Of a stretch of DNA of 64,000 nucleotides, positions 9,891-17,887 are shown one piece after another (position 1 is the stretch's first letter; each line of letters opens with the position of its first letter). The position numbers and the translations under genes were made by a program. The notes beneath the pieces are model-generated. The model saw only the letters and a list, made by a program, of their open reading frames with translations, was not told where the DNA came from and ran no database searches. Source of the DNA: Paenibacillus sp. LHD-117 (GTDB lineage Bacteria; Bacillota; Bacilli; Paenibacillales; Paenibacillaceae); assembly GCF_030929555.1 (NCBI RefSeq), contig NZ_JAVFVT010000012.1, positions 1 to 64,000 on the forward strand. Reading direction: 5' to 3'.

Positions 9891-9920
9891 CGGCAACGGC
9901 AACGTTATTCAGCAGATATA

Positions 9921-9967
9921 GCGGCAGCCCTGGACGAGAAGATAATGTCCTGGACTGCCGCTTTTTA
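9921..9967. terminator. Terminator between convergent genes
   Basis: GCGGCAG at 9921-9927 pairs with CTGCCGC at 9955-9961, with further inner pairing (GGAC/GTCC) and a following TTTTT on the plus strand. It serves the alpha-galactosidase gene and lies 16 bases from the end of the minus-strand LysM-GH18 gene, so it may act in both directions. Confidence 0.85.
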
Positions 9968-9982
9968 TTGAGCTAAATAAGA

Positions 9983-11269
9983 TTACGTTCTTTTCCTGAC
10001 ATTAAAATTATCCGTCAGCAGCAACCAATTTTGCGGGAATGCCAGGCCCAGCTTCCAATACATAATTCCTCGTATTTTAAATTCCTTGATCAAATCAAAT
10101 TTCGCTTGAATGCTGCGTGCATCCTCAAACCATACTTCATGTTGAACCCCTGCATCGTCCGTGTAACGGAAAAAAGGCGCTTGAGCTCGATAATCATACT
10201 GGATTTGAGCGTTTTCCCTTAATGCGATGGCGATTGCCTGTTGGGGACTTAAAGCCTTTGCCGGGGCTCCCCCCGCGGGTGGATATGGCGCCGTCCAGTC
10301 GTAGCCGTATAAATTTTGCCCTAACAGGATTTTGTTTCTGGGAATTACACTAACCGCGTACTGCAGTACGCTGCGAACAGGACCGATGGGGCTGACCGCT
10401 TGAGGAGCACTTTGCATATACCCCCATTCATACGTCATAAGGGAGGTGAAATCAACGATTTTGCCTTGGGCTGCAAAGTCATGGGCTCCGTAAATTCCTG
10501 TAGTTGCATCGCTTGTTTTTGGCCCGACTGCGGTCGATAGCGTCAGCCCGGCAGCATGGAAAATGTCTCTTGCTCTTCGAAGAAAGTTGTTATATAACTC
10601 CCGATCCTCAGCTCTCAGCAGTTCAAAGTCAAAGTGAATGTCCTTGTAGCCGACTTGATTTGCAATTTGAACGATATTGCCAAATAACCGGGTTGCGGCC
10701 GATTCATCGGTAAATAGGGCATGGGCCAGGTCGGCGCTGAACTGAAACTCCTCCAGATTGCTGACAACAAGGGCATTGACCACTTTAGCAGAGCTGGCGA
10801 TTTTGGGGATGTCGTCAATCGAGGGCGCATCCAGCGTTCCATCGCGATTCGCGCGGTAGCTGAACATCGCGAGATAAGTAAGGGAGCTGACTCTATTACG
10901 CACTTCATTAATCATCGTTTGGCTAACCGGCGTTCGTGGTTCAACATAAAGCAGCACGTCGATCGTTGATTTCGGCCTGGGAGGAATATAGAGGCGCTGC
11001 CCCACGTGGAGAACCGCGGTAGCGGATATGCGGTTGGCTTGAGCAAGCTCGTTGACGGTCAAGCCATACATTTTTGAAATGACGTATAGCGATTGTCCCC
11101 GTTGAACCCAGTGATAGCGTCCTACTATGGGAATGACTAATGCTTGCCCTACGACAAGGCGCGAAGGATCAGATAATTCGTTTGCTTGCGCGATCGATTG
11201 TACAGAAGTGCCGTAAGCTTGAGAAATACCGTACAAACTCTGACCACTTTGAACAACATGGATCTGCAA
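9983..11269 (-). CDS. LysM-GH18 spore cortex/peptidoglycan hydrolase (SleL/YaaH-like)
   Basis: A 428-residue protein with two LysM peptidoglycan-binding modules (about residues 1-45 and 48-92; IHVVQSGQSLYGISQAYG and YHWVQRGQSLYVISKMYG) followed by a GH18 barrel. The GH18 acid region reads KDIHFDFELLRAE, with the DxE pair preserved. There is no signal peptide, as in B. subtilis YaaH/SleL and YdhD, which are placed in the spore coat or cortex by the mother cell and degrade cortex fragments during germination. The start is a TTG with a weak ribosome binding site, fitting low or sporulation-specific expression. Single gene; its neighbours give no further clue. Which YaaH paralogue it is cannot be settled by eye. 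Confidence 0.88.
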   Translation of the reverse strand: MQIHVVQSGQSLYGISQAYGTSVQSIAQANELSDPSRLVVGQALVIPIVGRYHWVQRGQSLYVISKMYGLTVNELAQANRISATAVLHVGQRLYIPPRPKSTIDVLLYVEPRTPVSQTMINEVRNRVSSLTYLAMFSYRANRDGTLDAPSIDDIPKIASSAKVVNALVVSNLEEFQFSADLAHALFTDESAATRLFGNIVQIANQVGYKDIHFDFELLRAEDRELYNNFLRRARDIFHAAGLTLSTAVGPKTSDATTGIYGAHDFAAQGKIVDFTSLMTYEWGYMQSAPQAVSPIGPVRSVLQYAVSVIPRNKILLGQNLYGYDWTAPYPPAGGAPAKALSPQQAIAIALRENAQIQYDYRAQAPFFRYTDDAGVQHEVWFEDARSIQAKFDLIKEFKIRGIMYWKLGLAFPQNWLLLTDNFNVRKRT

Positions 11270-11372
11270 AAAAATCGCCTGCCTTTCATGGACGAAAGAT
11301 TGTATAGTCTTAGACTATTTTTGTTGCAGGTATAATAGTATTCATTGAAAATATTTATCTATAGCAACGCAT

Positions 11373-11413
11373 AAAGGCCGAGCTGCAAGGATGTCTTGCG
11401 CTCGGCCTTTTTT
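11373..11413. terminator. Long hairpin between LysM-GH18 gene and parB-like gene
   Basis: AAAGGCCGAGC at 11373-11383 pairs with GCTCGGCCTTT at 11400-11410, with an inner GCAAG/CTTGC stem. The T run is better on the plus strand (TTTTTTT), but the hairpin lies just downstream of the minus-strand parB-like gene and most likely ends that transcript. Confidence 0.75.
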
Positions 11414-11433
11414 CGGTTTCGGGAAAATATGCT

Positions 11434-12573
11434 TTAAAGCGGGGATTTCTCGCGCAAGGACTTCCATAAGATCAGCTGTTGTTCCAGCTGCTCGATGACC
11501 GCGTCGACCTCGTACGTGAACAGAACTTGACCTTCGCCGTCAGACTCGCCGACAAGCTTCGCGATCGTGACGGACAGCTCTGTCTGGCGCGGGAGCTCTT
11601 GCTGCAGCTTGCGCAGCAACTCGGACACATTTTTGCCTCCGAAATGCGAAGCGGCGGAAGCAGGCGAAGGGGCCTGATTCCCGTCTGGTTGGCCATCTCC
11701 GACTGTCACTCCTGCGTCTTGCACGGCGGTTGACGCGGACTGCCCGCTTATGTTCGCGGCGGCCGTCGTCGCTTGCCCCGAAGGACCGGCAGCAGCCGCT
11801 CCCTCAGCCGCTTTTTTCTTTTGCTTTGCTTGAGCGTCCGACTCTTCTGCCGCCTTCGCGCCTTTCCGGTTCTGCTCGTAGACCGACCAAGTCTCCAGCA
11901 AGCCGCTGCCGGTTTTGAGCAGCAACTTCTCCTTCGTATTGTCGGAGATCGTCTTATCCTTGAACAGCTTGGCGATTTTCTTCACGTCGCTGACCGGAAG
12001 CTCGTCCCTCGCTGCGATCAGCGAGAGCGGGTCCCGATGCTCCATCGGCAAGTCCTTCAGCGGTATGAGCTGATCTTCGGTCAGCTTGTCCTTGCGGATC
12101 TCCGTCCCGCCGACGATCAGCTTCTTGACGGCATTGCTGAATTTCAGCAGCTCGCACTTGTTTTTGATGTAGTTCTCCGGCTTGCCGAGCTTGGCGGATA
12201 GGAACTTAAGCGAGCTGCGGAACCGGCCGTCGTTCATCAGCTTGTCGAAGGCTTCGGCTTCTTCGATCGGCGAGAATCCTTCCCTCGTCAAGTTCTCCGC
12301 GATCTGCTCCAAGTAAATCTCCATCTCGTCCGTCGAGGTCGAGACGATGCACGGGATCGTCTCGCGTCCCAGCATTTGCGTGGCTTTGTACCTGCGGTTG
12401 CCGTAGATGATGCGGTACCGTCCGCCTTCGATGGTCCGTACTTTGATCGGCGACAGCAGTCCGAGCTCCTCGATGCTCTTTATCAGCTCCTGCAGCGCTT
12501 CCTCGTCGAATTGGTAGCGGGGCTGGTCCTTGTCCTCCTCGATGGCAGACAAAGGCAGTTGAATGATGTCCAT
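11434..12573 (-). CDS. Orphan ParB/Noc-like nucleoid protein
   Basis: A 379-residue protein whose first 180 residues carry a ParB N-terminal domain: an early IEEDKDQPRYQFDEEALQEL segment, the nucleotide-binding box IIYGNRRYKA, and ENLTREGFSPIEEAEAF (the ENLxRExLxPxEEA motif), followed by a KorB/ParB-type helix-turn-helix. The rest is an Ala/Gln/Gly-rich low-complexity linker (about residues 245-310) and a C-terminal helical region that could dimerise. There is no parA next to it, so it is not a standard partition cassette; canonical soj-spo0J would be expected near the origin. It could be a second chromosomal ParB-like CTPase or an integrated plasmid remnant. No parS-like 16-mer was recognised nearby. 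Confidence 0.8.
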   Translation of the reverse strand: MDIIQLPLSAIEEDKDQPRYQFDEEALQELIKSIEELGLLSPIKVRTIEGGRYRIIYGNRRYKATQMLGRETIPCIVSTSTDEMEIYLEQIAENLTREGFSPIEEAEAFDKLMNDGRFRSSLKFLSAKLGKPENYIKNKCELLKFSNAVKKLIVGGTEIRKDKLTEDQLIPLKDLPMEHRDPLSLIAARDELPVSDVKKIAKLFKDKTISDNTKEKLLLKTGSGLLETWSVYEQNRKGAKAAEESDAQAKQKKKAAEGAAAAGPSGQATTAAANISGQSASTAVQDAGVTVGDGQPDGNQAPSPASAASHFGGKNVSELLRKLQQELPRQTELSVTIAKLVGESDGEGQVLFTYEVDAVIEQLEQQLILWKSLREKSPL

Positions 12574-12785
12574 GGGTCCTCTCCTTCGGTAACGTTCAGA
12601 TTTCGTTCAATGCGCGCTACCTCTATTATATCGCAGCGAATCTATGATTCAATGTACTTAACCGTTCGGATTGAACTTGAATCAACCTAATAGGTTTCAA
12701 GTTTTTTCCATGGAACCCCGACTATAAATTCTCCATTTCGTAAAATAATAACAACATCGAAATCAGACAGGAGCTGACTGGATTA

Positions 12786-14684
12786 TTGGCACAGAGAAAG
12801 AGACGGTTAGCCGCCGCGGCGATTCTGCTTCTCGTCGTGATCGCGGGTTCGGCATCGATATGGAGAACCGCGCGCGAAGAAGTAAACGGCCATACGGAAG
12901 CTTCGGGATTATCGTTTAAGTCGGCCAAAGATCGTTATGACGTCATCGTAGCCGGCACGGATCCGGAAGGAGTGGCGGCGGCCATATCCGCGGCCAGAAA
13001 CGGGCTTCGCGTGCTGCTCGTGGACGGCAAAGGAAGGGACCGGCTCGGCGGTTTGCTTACGATGGGCTGGCTGAACTCGCTGGACTTGAATTTAGCGCCA
13101 GGCCAGCCGGAGGGAGCGAAGGCGAAAGACGAACACGATTTCCTGAACAAAGGCATCTTCCAGGAATGGTACGATCAGCTAGATGGTACTTCGATCGACG
13201 TGGATGCCGCGGCAGACGTATTTCTTAAGATGGTGAAGGCGGAGAAAAACGTATCGCTGCTGCTCGGCGTGAAGACAATGGAACCTATGATGCATGGCGC
13301 TGCGGTCGCGGGTTTAATCGTAACCGACGAGCGCGGGGATAGGCGCGTCCTGCATGCGCGCGCGGTCATCGACGCGACCCAGGACGCCGACATCGCCGCG
13401 ATGGCCGGCGTCCCGTACACGATCGGCCGCGAGGACCTTGGCAATCCGGAGGCGCGGATGGCGGTGACGCTCGTCTTCAAGCTTAGCGGATTGACGCAGG
13501 AGATGTGGGATTCCTTCGGCAAGCGGAAGGATACCGGCGCGGATCAGAAAAGCGCATGGGGATTTCTGGCGGCAAGCGACTATCCGTCCTCGGATCCCGA
13601 TAAGGTCGCGCTGCGCGGCCTTAATATCGGCAGGCAGAACGACGGTACGATATTGGTTAACGCCATGCATATCTTCGGCGTGGATCCGCTCGATCCGGCT
13701 TCGGTGCAAGAAGGGCTGAGAATCGGCCGGGAGGAAGCGCCGCGAATCGTGGATTATTTGAAGTACACGTTTAAAGAGATGAAAGAACTAACCTATGCGG
13801 GCACGGCGCCGGAGCTGTACATCCGCGAGAGCCGCCATATCCAAGGGGAATACCGGCTCGCGATGGCGGATTTGATGGAGAACCGCGACAGCTGGGACGC
13901 GATCGCTTACGGCTCTTACGACGTCGACATTCAGCGGTTGGGACGCGACGATACGGGGGCGATCATGATGTCGCCCATGCAATACGCCGTACCGTTCCGG
14001 ACGCTTGTTCCGAAGAAGGCGGACAATTTGCTCGTCGTAGGCCGCACCGCGAGCTTCGATTCGCTGCCGCACGGCAGCGCGCGCGTCATCCCGCTTGGGA
14101 TGGCGACGGGCGAAGCGGCCGGAGCGGCGGCGAAGCTGGTCATGGAAGAGGGGATGACGTTCCGGGAGCTTGCTGCTTCCAAATCCGGGATCGCGAAGCT
14201 TCAAGAACGGTTGGGGAAACAAGGCATGGACTTGCGCATGCGGGACCTGGAGCTGCCTGCCTACAGGAAACACAAGGCATACCGGGGTTTGCTCGCGGCG
14301 GTCAGCATGGGCATGACGCTCGGCGGCTACGACAACAAGCGCTGGGATTTGGACGGCCTATCGACCCGTGACCGATACTTGACGATGATGCAGCGGCTGG
14401 CGAAGATGCACGGCACGCGTTTCCACGGCCAGCCCGATCATGCGCTAGGGAGCTACCATCGGTCCCAAGCCCCGGTCAGGCTGGAGGATGCCGCCTATGC
14501 GCTGCTCCTGACTGCCGGCATTCAGGTCAAGCCGGCAAACGCAGTCGCAGAGTTGAAGTCGCGCGGCTGGATATCGCCGGAGACATGGGCAAATATCAGC
14601 CATCCCGGCGGCCTCACCAATGGCGAGACGTACATGCTGGTGCGGGACGCCGTCGAACGCCATGCGGGGATTACGTACGAATAA
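12786..14684 (+). CDS. Exported or membrane-anchored FAD-dependent oxidoreductase
   Basis: A 632-residue flavoprotein. It begins with a positively charged N-terminus and one hydrophobic helix (about residues 8-24), so it is probably tethered outside the membrane or exported. The Rossmann motif is YDVIVAGTDPEGVAAA, a variant of GxGxxG, followed at its second strand by VLLVDGKG, and then GGLLTMGWLN, typical of the FAD_oxidored (PF12831) family. The C-terminus (PETWANISHPGG) resembles the DUF-like tail seen in long members. The TTG start is supported by AGGAG 12 bases upstream. Substrate unknown. It stands alone; a hairpin with a T run follows at 14726-14758. Confidence 0.82.
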   Translation: MAQRKRRLAAAAILLLVVIAGSASIWRTAREEVNGHTEASGLSFKSAKDRYDVIVAGTDPEGVAAAISAARNGLRVLLVDGKGRDRLGGLLTMGWLNSLDLNLAPGQPEGAKAKDEHDFLNKGIFQEWYDQLDGTSIDVDAAADVFLKMVKAEKNVSLLLGVKTMEPMMHGAAVAGLIVTDERGDRRVLHARAVIDATQDADIAAMAGVPYTIGREDLGNPEARMAVTLVFKLSGLTQEMWDSFGKRKDTGADQKSAWGFLAASDYPSSDPDKVALRGLNIGRQNDGTILVNAMHIFGVDPLDPASVQEGLRIGREEAPRIVDYLKYTFKEMKELTYAGTAPELYIRESRHIQGEYRLAMADLMENRDSWDAIAYGSYDVDIQRLGRDDTGAIMMSPMQYAVPFRTLVPKKADNLLVVGRTASFDSLPHGSARVIPLGMATGEAAGAAAKLVMEEGMTFRELAASKSGIAKLQERLGKQGMDLRMRDLELPAYRKHKAYRGLLAAVSMGMTLGGYDNKRWDLDGLSTRDRYLTMMQRLAKMHGTRFHGQPDHALGSYHRSQAPVRLEDAAYALLLTAGIQVKPANAVAELKSRGWISPETWANISHPGGLTNGETYMLVRDAVERHAGITYE

Positions 14685-14725
14685 GCTTAGGCAAGCCGGA
14701 AGACGGGGCGACGCGGCGGGGCAAG

Positions 14726-14758
14726 GAGCGATCCTTCCTGCCGAGGCGCTCTTTTTTT
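14726..14758 (+). terminator. Probable terminator after FAD oxidoreductase gene
   Basis: GAGCG (14726-14730) can pair with CGCTC (14747-14751), followed by seven Ts. The stem is short and the loop long, so confidence is moderate. Confidence 0.5.
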
Positions 14759-14765
14759 ATTCAAA

Positions 14766-14785
14766 TTGTTCTTTATAAAGAACAA
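14766..14785. promoter_or_regulatory. Perfect 20-bp palindrome, candidate repressor operator
   Basis: The half-site TTGTTCTTTA is followed at once by its exact reverse complement TAAAGAACAA. It lies 146 bases upstream of the adenylate-forming ligase gene at 14931, in a short AT-rich patch of otherwise GC-rich DNA. Size and symmetry fit a TetR-, PadR- or MarR-type operator. No cognate regulator gene is adjacent. Confidence 0.6.
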
Positions 14786-14930
14786 AACTGGTGATATAGT
14801 AAGAAGTATGTTCCATAAAAAGATCACCCGCCAAGGAAAAGCGCCATGCTGTACACAACGCTGCATGTATTCTATCGTGCCAGCGTGGCCTAATCATCCG
14901 ATCGCGAGGCAGCGGAGGTAATGTTCAGAG

Positions 14931-16706
14931 ATGGCATGGCGCAGCGAATTAAATCCGAATACAGTCCCGGCAATGTTGGAAAAAAGGTCCAGAGAATGCC
15001 CCCGGGCGATCGCCTATTGTTTCCCGGAATGGGGCCAGCGCTACACGTGGGGCGCCATCTGGGAGGATGTGCAGTCGCTAGCGATCGGCTTGCAGCGGCT
15101 CGGCGTACGGAAGAGTGACAAGGTCGCCCTCCTGATGACGGGTCGCATGGAGATGATCGTTGCCATGTATGCCGCGGCTTGCTTGGGAGCGATCGTCGTG
15201 CCGCTTAATGCGTATTCCCGCAAGGAAGAATTGACCGGTTACCTGGCCGAAGCGGCTCCGTCGGTGCTGCTTCTCGGCTCGGAAGGCCATAAGCAGCATT
15301 ATCCGGCGATGGCAAAAGAGATTTTGGATGAATACGGAGCCCGGAAGCATAACCTTCCTGTTTGGCTGCCCGGGCCCGAGCGAATATTCGTCGTCGGGGA
15401 CGAAGAAGCAGCGGCGTCAAACGGATTCCGTTCTTACCGGGAGCTTGCCGGCGGCGCGATGCGAACGGACGAAGAACAAAAGGCGTTTCGCTCGGCGTGC
15501 AGCCAGGTCGATTCCCGCGATCCGCTTGTGCTGTTGTTTACCTCAGGTACGCTGGGCGCGCCGAAGGGCGTGCTGCGCACGACGGCTTCGTTCCTTGCCC
15601 GCTCCGCGGGAAGTAACCAAGGCGGATGGATTTCGGCCGGGATGGCAAAGCTGAATACAAAGGTTACGCAATTTTTCAAAATCATGAATTTGCTTCCTCT
15701 TTACCATATGGGCGGGTTCGCAGCTATCCTGACCACGCTGGGGAGCGCAGCCGTATGTACGGTCATGTTAAGCCGGTTCAATCCCGTGCAGGCGCTGGAG
15801 ATCACCGCCAAGGAACGGTGCAGGGTGCTGGTCGGCACCCCGTATATGCTGCAGGGCATGATCGCCGCTCCGGAGCGGAAGCAATATGATCTATCCTCGC
15901 TGTTAGGCGTTGCTTTCACATCCGCTGCCGTGAATCCGACGGTGATTGAGAAGGTAACCGGGGAGCTGAAGCTTCGTTTCTTCCTGGTTACCTACGGATC
16001 GTCAGAAGCGGGCGTTGTGGCGAGCGGAACGTGCATGATTGGAGGTGGGATCGTCCTGCAGCTGCTGTACCGGATGTTGAAGCAAACGAACCTGATCGGC
16101 GGTTTGATCCCGTACAAACGATTCCTTCAGGAAAGCTGCAGTCTGGCAGGCAAGGTGGATAGCGGCATCGAGATCCGCATCGAAGATCCCGTCACGGGCC
16201 GCGCTCTGCCGCTTGGCGAGCAGGGCGAAATTCTCATTCGGGGCCACCGGGTGATGCGGTACATCCGCGAGGATGCGGAGCGTACATGCCACCAGAAGGA
16301 CGGCTGGTACCGCTCCGGCGACCTTGGCTGGCTGGACGAGCATAATCAGCTTACGATCGCGGGACGGATGCATCGCATTATTTCGCGGGGCGGGGAAAAA
16401 ATATCGCCGGTCGAGATCGAAAATGCGATCCTGCGGCTGAGGGATGTAGAAGACGTGATGGTGCTCGGCATTCCGGACGAGTTATACGGGGAGCAAATAT
16501 GCGCTTGCGTCGTTCCGAAGCCTGGAGCGAAGCTGTCGGCCGATCGGCTGCGCGCGGATCTGGCTCCGTACCTGTCCGCGTTTAAGCTGCCGAAGGAGAC
16601 GATTTTCCTCCCGTCGCTGCCGATGTCCGGCACGGGAAAGGTGTCCGTGGCGGAGATGAAGCTGCTCGCGATGAGCGAGCTCGGCCTGCTTCGGAGGCAT
16701 GCGTGA
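14931..16706 (+). CDS. Acyl-adenylate-forming ligase (AMP-binding, ANL superfamily)
   Basis: A 591-residue enzyme that should activate a carboxylic acid as an acyl-AMP, then transfer it to CoA or a carrier. Visible motifs: the phosphate-binding loop LLFTSGTLGAPKGV, the YGSSEAG motif, the hinge region GWYRSGDLGWLDE, GRMHRIISRGGEKISPVEIE, and the catalytic lysine motif SGTGKVSV near the end. GGAGG lies 12 bases before the ATG. Its stop codon overlaps the start of the membrane acyltransferase gene (16703), implying translational coupling and a joint pathway in which an activated acyl group is moved onto a cell-surface acceptor. Medium- or long-chain acyl-CoA synthetase is the simplest reading. 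Closest known subgroup not determined. Confidence 0.88.
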   Translation: MAWRSELNPNTVPAMLEKRSRECPRAIAYCFPEWGQRYTWGAIWEDVQSLAIGLQRLGVRKSDKVALLMTGRMEMIVAMYAAACLGAIVVPLNAYSRKEELTGYLAEAAPSVLLLGSEGHKQHYPAMAKEILDEYGARKHNLPVWLPGPERIFVVGDEEAAASNGFRSYRELAGGAMRTDEEQKAFRSACSQVDSRDPLVLLFTSGTLGAPKGVLRTTASFLARSAGSNQGGWISAGMAKLNTKVTQFFKIMNLLPLYHMGGFAAILTTLGSAAVCTVMLSRFNPVQALEITAKERCRVLVGTPYMLQGMIAAPERKQYDLSSLLGVAFTSAAVNPTVIEKVTGELKLRFFLVTYGSSEAGVVASGTCMIGGGIVLQLLYRMLKQTNLIGGLIPYKRFLQESCSLAGKVDSGIEIRIEDPVTGRALPLGEQGEILIRGHRVMRYIREDAERTCHQKDGWYRSGDLGWLDEHNQLTIAGRMHRIISRGGEKISPVEIENAILRLRDVEDVMVLGIPDELYGEQICACVVPKPGAKLSADRLRADLAPYLSAFKLPKETIFLPSLPMSGTGKVSVAEMKLLAMSELGLLRRHA

Positions 16707-17833
16707 TGTTGATGCGACAGTTCTATCCGGGCATTACGCTGTTTAAGCTGGCCGGCGCGCTCTTCGTATTGGTCGCCCATGCGCTCCTCATTCCGTCCAT
16801 GGCAGGGATGGAGCTATCGCCGCTTGCTTCGTTCCTTATGTTGGCGGGGCGGATCGTCGTTCCGTGTTTCTACGTGGTGTCGGGCTTCCTCCTGTACAAG
16901 GGGTGGTCTCATTCCGCGAATCCTGTCGCCTACGTCAAGCGGTATATCGTACGGATTGCCGCGTTCTACGCCGTGTTCTGCCTCCTATTCGCGTTCGAAT
17001 TCATCGTTCCTGCGCTGGCGCGAGGCGGAATCGGCATCTCCAATCTGTTCCTCCAGGCCAAAATCATGTTCATGGCCGTATTCGTGAACGGGCCAATGAT
17101 TCAGCTGTGGTTCATCCCGCCGCTGCTTTTCGGCGCTGCGGCGGCATACTGGATGCTGAATAAGCTTCCCGTTCGGAAGGTCCTGATCTTGACCGCTTCG
17201 GCTTACGTGGTGATTCAACTGCTGTCTGGAAGCTTCCTAGGGATGACGGCGGCTCTCCCTGACACTGCGCCGCTTCATTACATGGAGCTTGGGCTGACCC
17301 GTTATCTCGGCTTCGGACTGACGTTCGTCGTAATGGGCGCTTTGATCGCCAAATACGAAGAACGGTTTTTGCGGCTGCGCATCCGAAGAGCGATCGTCCT
17401 CTCTATCGCTTTTACGATAACGGAGACCGTTCTGCTAGTATCCTTCGCTGATTGGACGGATGCGTACAAGCTTACGTTCGGCATGATTCCGAACACGGCC
17501 TTGCTGTTCTACGGCGTGCTGCGCGTACGCAGCAGTACAATGACGGCCCATCATCGGTTCATTCATTTGTTCAGTATCGTCGCGTTCGTAGGCCATATCC
17601 CGTTCATGCGGCTGAACGGGCTGATCTTGGGCTGGGGCAGCTCCGAGCTCGACCTGTGGCAGCAGGTTCTGCAGACCGCGCTCACGATCGCGCAGTGCGC
17701 CGCACTGTCGGTCTTTATTCATCGGAAACGATCCGCGGTTACGGCGTCCTCCGAAGGAATGGCGTCTGGCAAACGCGCAACGATTACCGGTATCAAGCGA
17801 GAGAAACATCCGGCTGCGGAAACGCGGACATGA
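16703..17833 (+). CDS. Membrane acyltransferase, acyltransferase 3 family
   Basis: A 376-residue integral membrane protein with about ten hydrophobic helices and the acyltransferase-3 layout: early LAGALFVLVAHALLIPS with a conserved histidine in helix 1, then FYVVSGFLLYKG in helix 2 (the VSGFLL signature). Family members O-acylate surface polysaccharides, peptidoglycan or lipids using acyl-CoA. The GTG at 16703 overlaps the TGA of the ligase gene; ATG at 16706 and 16712 are alternative starts, and GGAGG at 16693-16697 fits all of them. The pairing with a ligase suggests that the acyl donor is made by the neighbour. The acceptor is unknown. A bidirectional-looking terminator follows. Confidence 0.85.
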   Translation: MMLMRQFYPGITLFKLAGALFVLVAHALLIPSMAGMELSPLASFLMLAGRIVVPCFYVVSGFLLYKGWSHSANPVAYVKRYIVRIAAFYAVFCLLFAFEFIVPALARGGIGISNLFLQAKIMFMAVFVNGPMIQLWFIPPLLFGAAAAYWMLNKLPVRKVLILTASAYVVIQLLSGSFLGMTAALPDTAPLHYMELGLTRYLGFGLTFVVMGALIAKYEERFLRLRIRRAIVLSIAFTITETVLLVSFADWTDAYKLTFGMIPNTALLFYGVLRVRSSTMTAHHRFIHLFSIVAFVGHIPFMRLNGLILGWGSSELDLWQQVLQTALTIAQCAALSVFIHRKRSAVTASSEGMASGKRATITGIKREKHPAAETRT

Positions 17834-17837
17834 ACGA

Positions 17838-17876
17838 AGAGACGCCTCCCGGATCGGGGGGCGTCTCTCAGTTTTT
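17838..17876. terminator. Terminator between convergent acyltransferase and lipoprotein genes
   Basis: AGAGACGCC (17838-17846) pairs with GGCGTCTCT (17860-17868), with additional CCCG/CGGG pairing inside and TTTTT at 17872-17876. It lies 12 bases from the end of the minus-strand lipoprotein gene and probably serves both. Confidence 0.8.
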
Positions 17877-17887
17877 ACTGCGCAATC

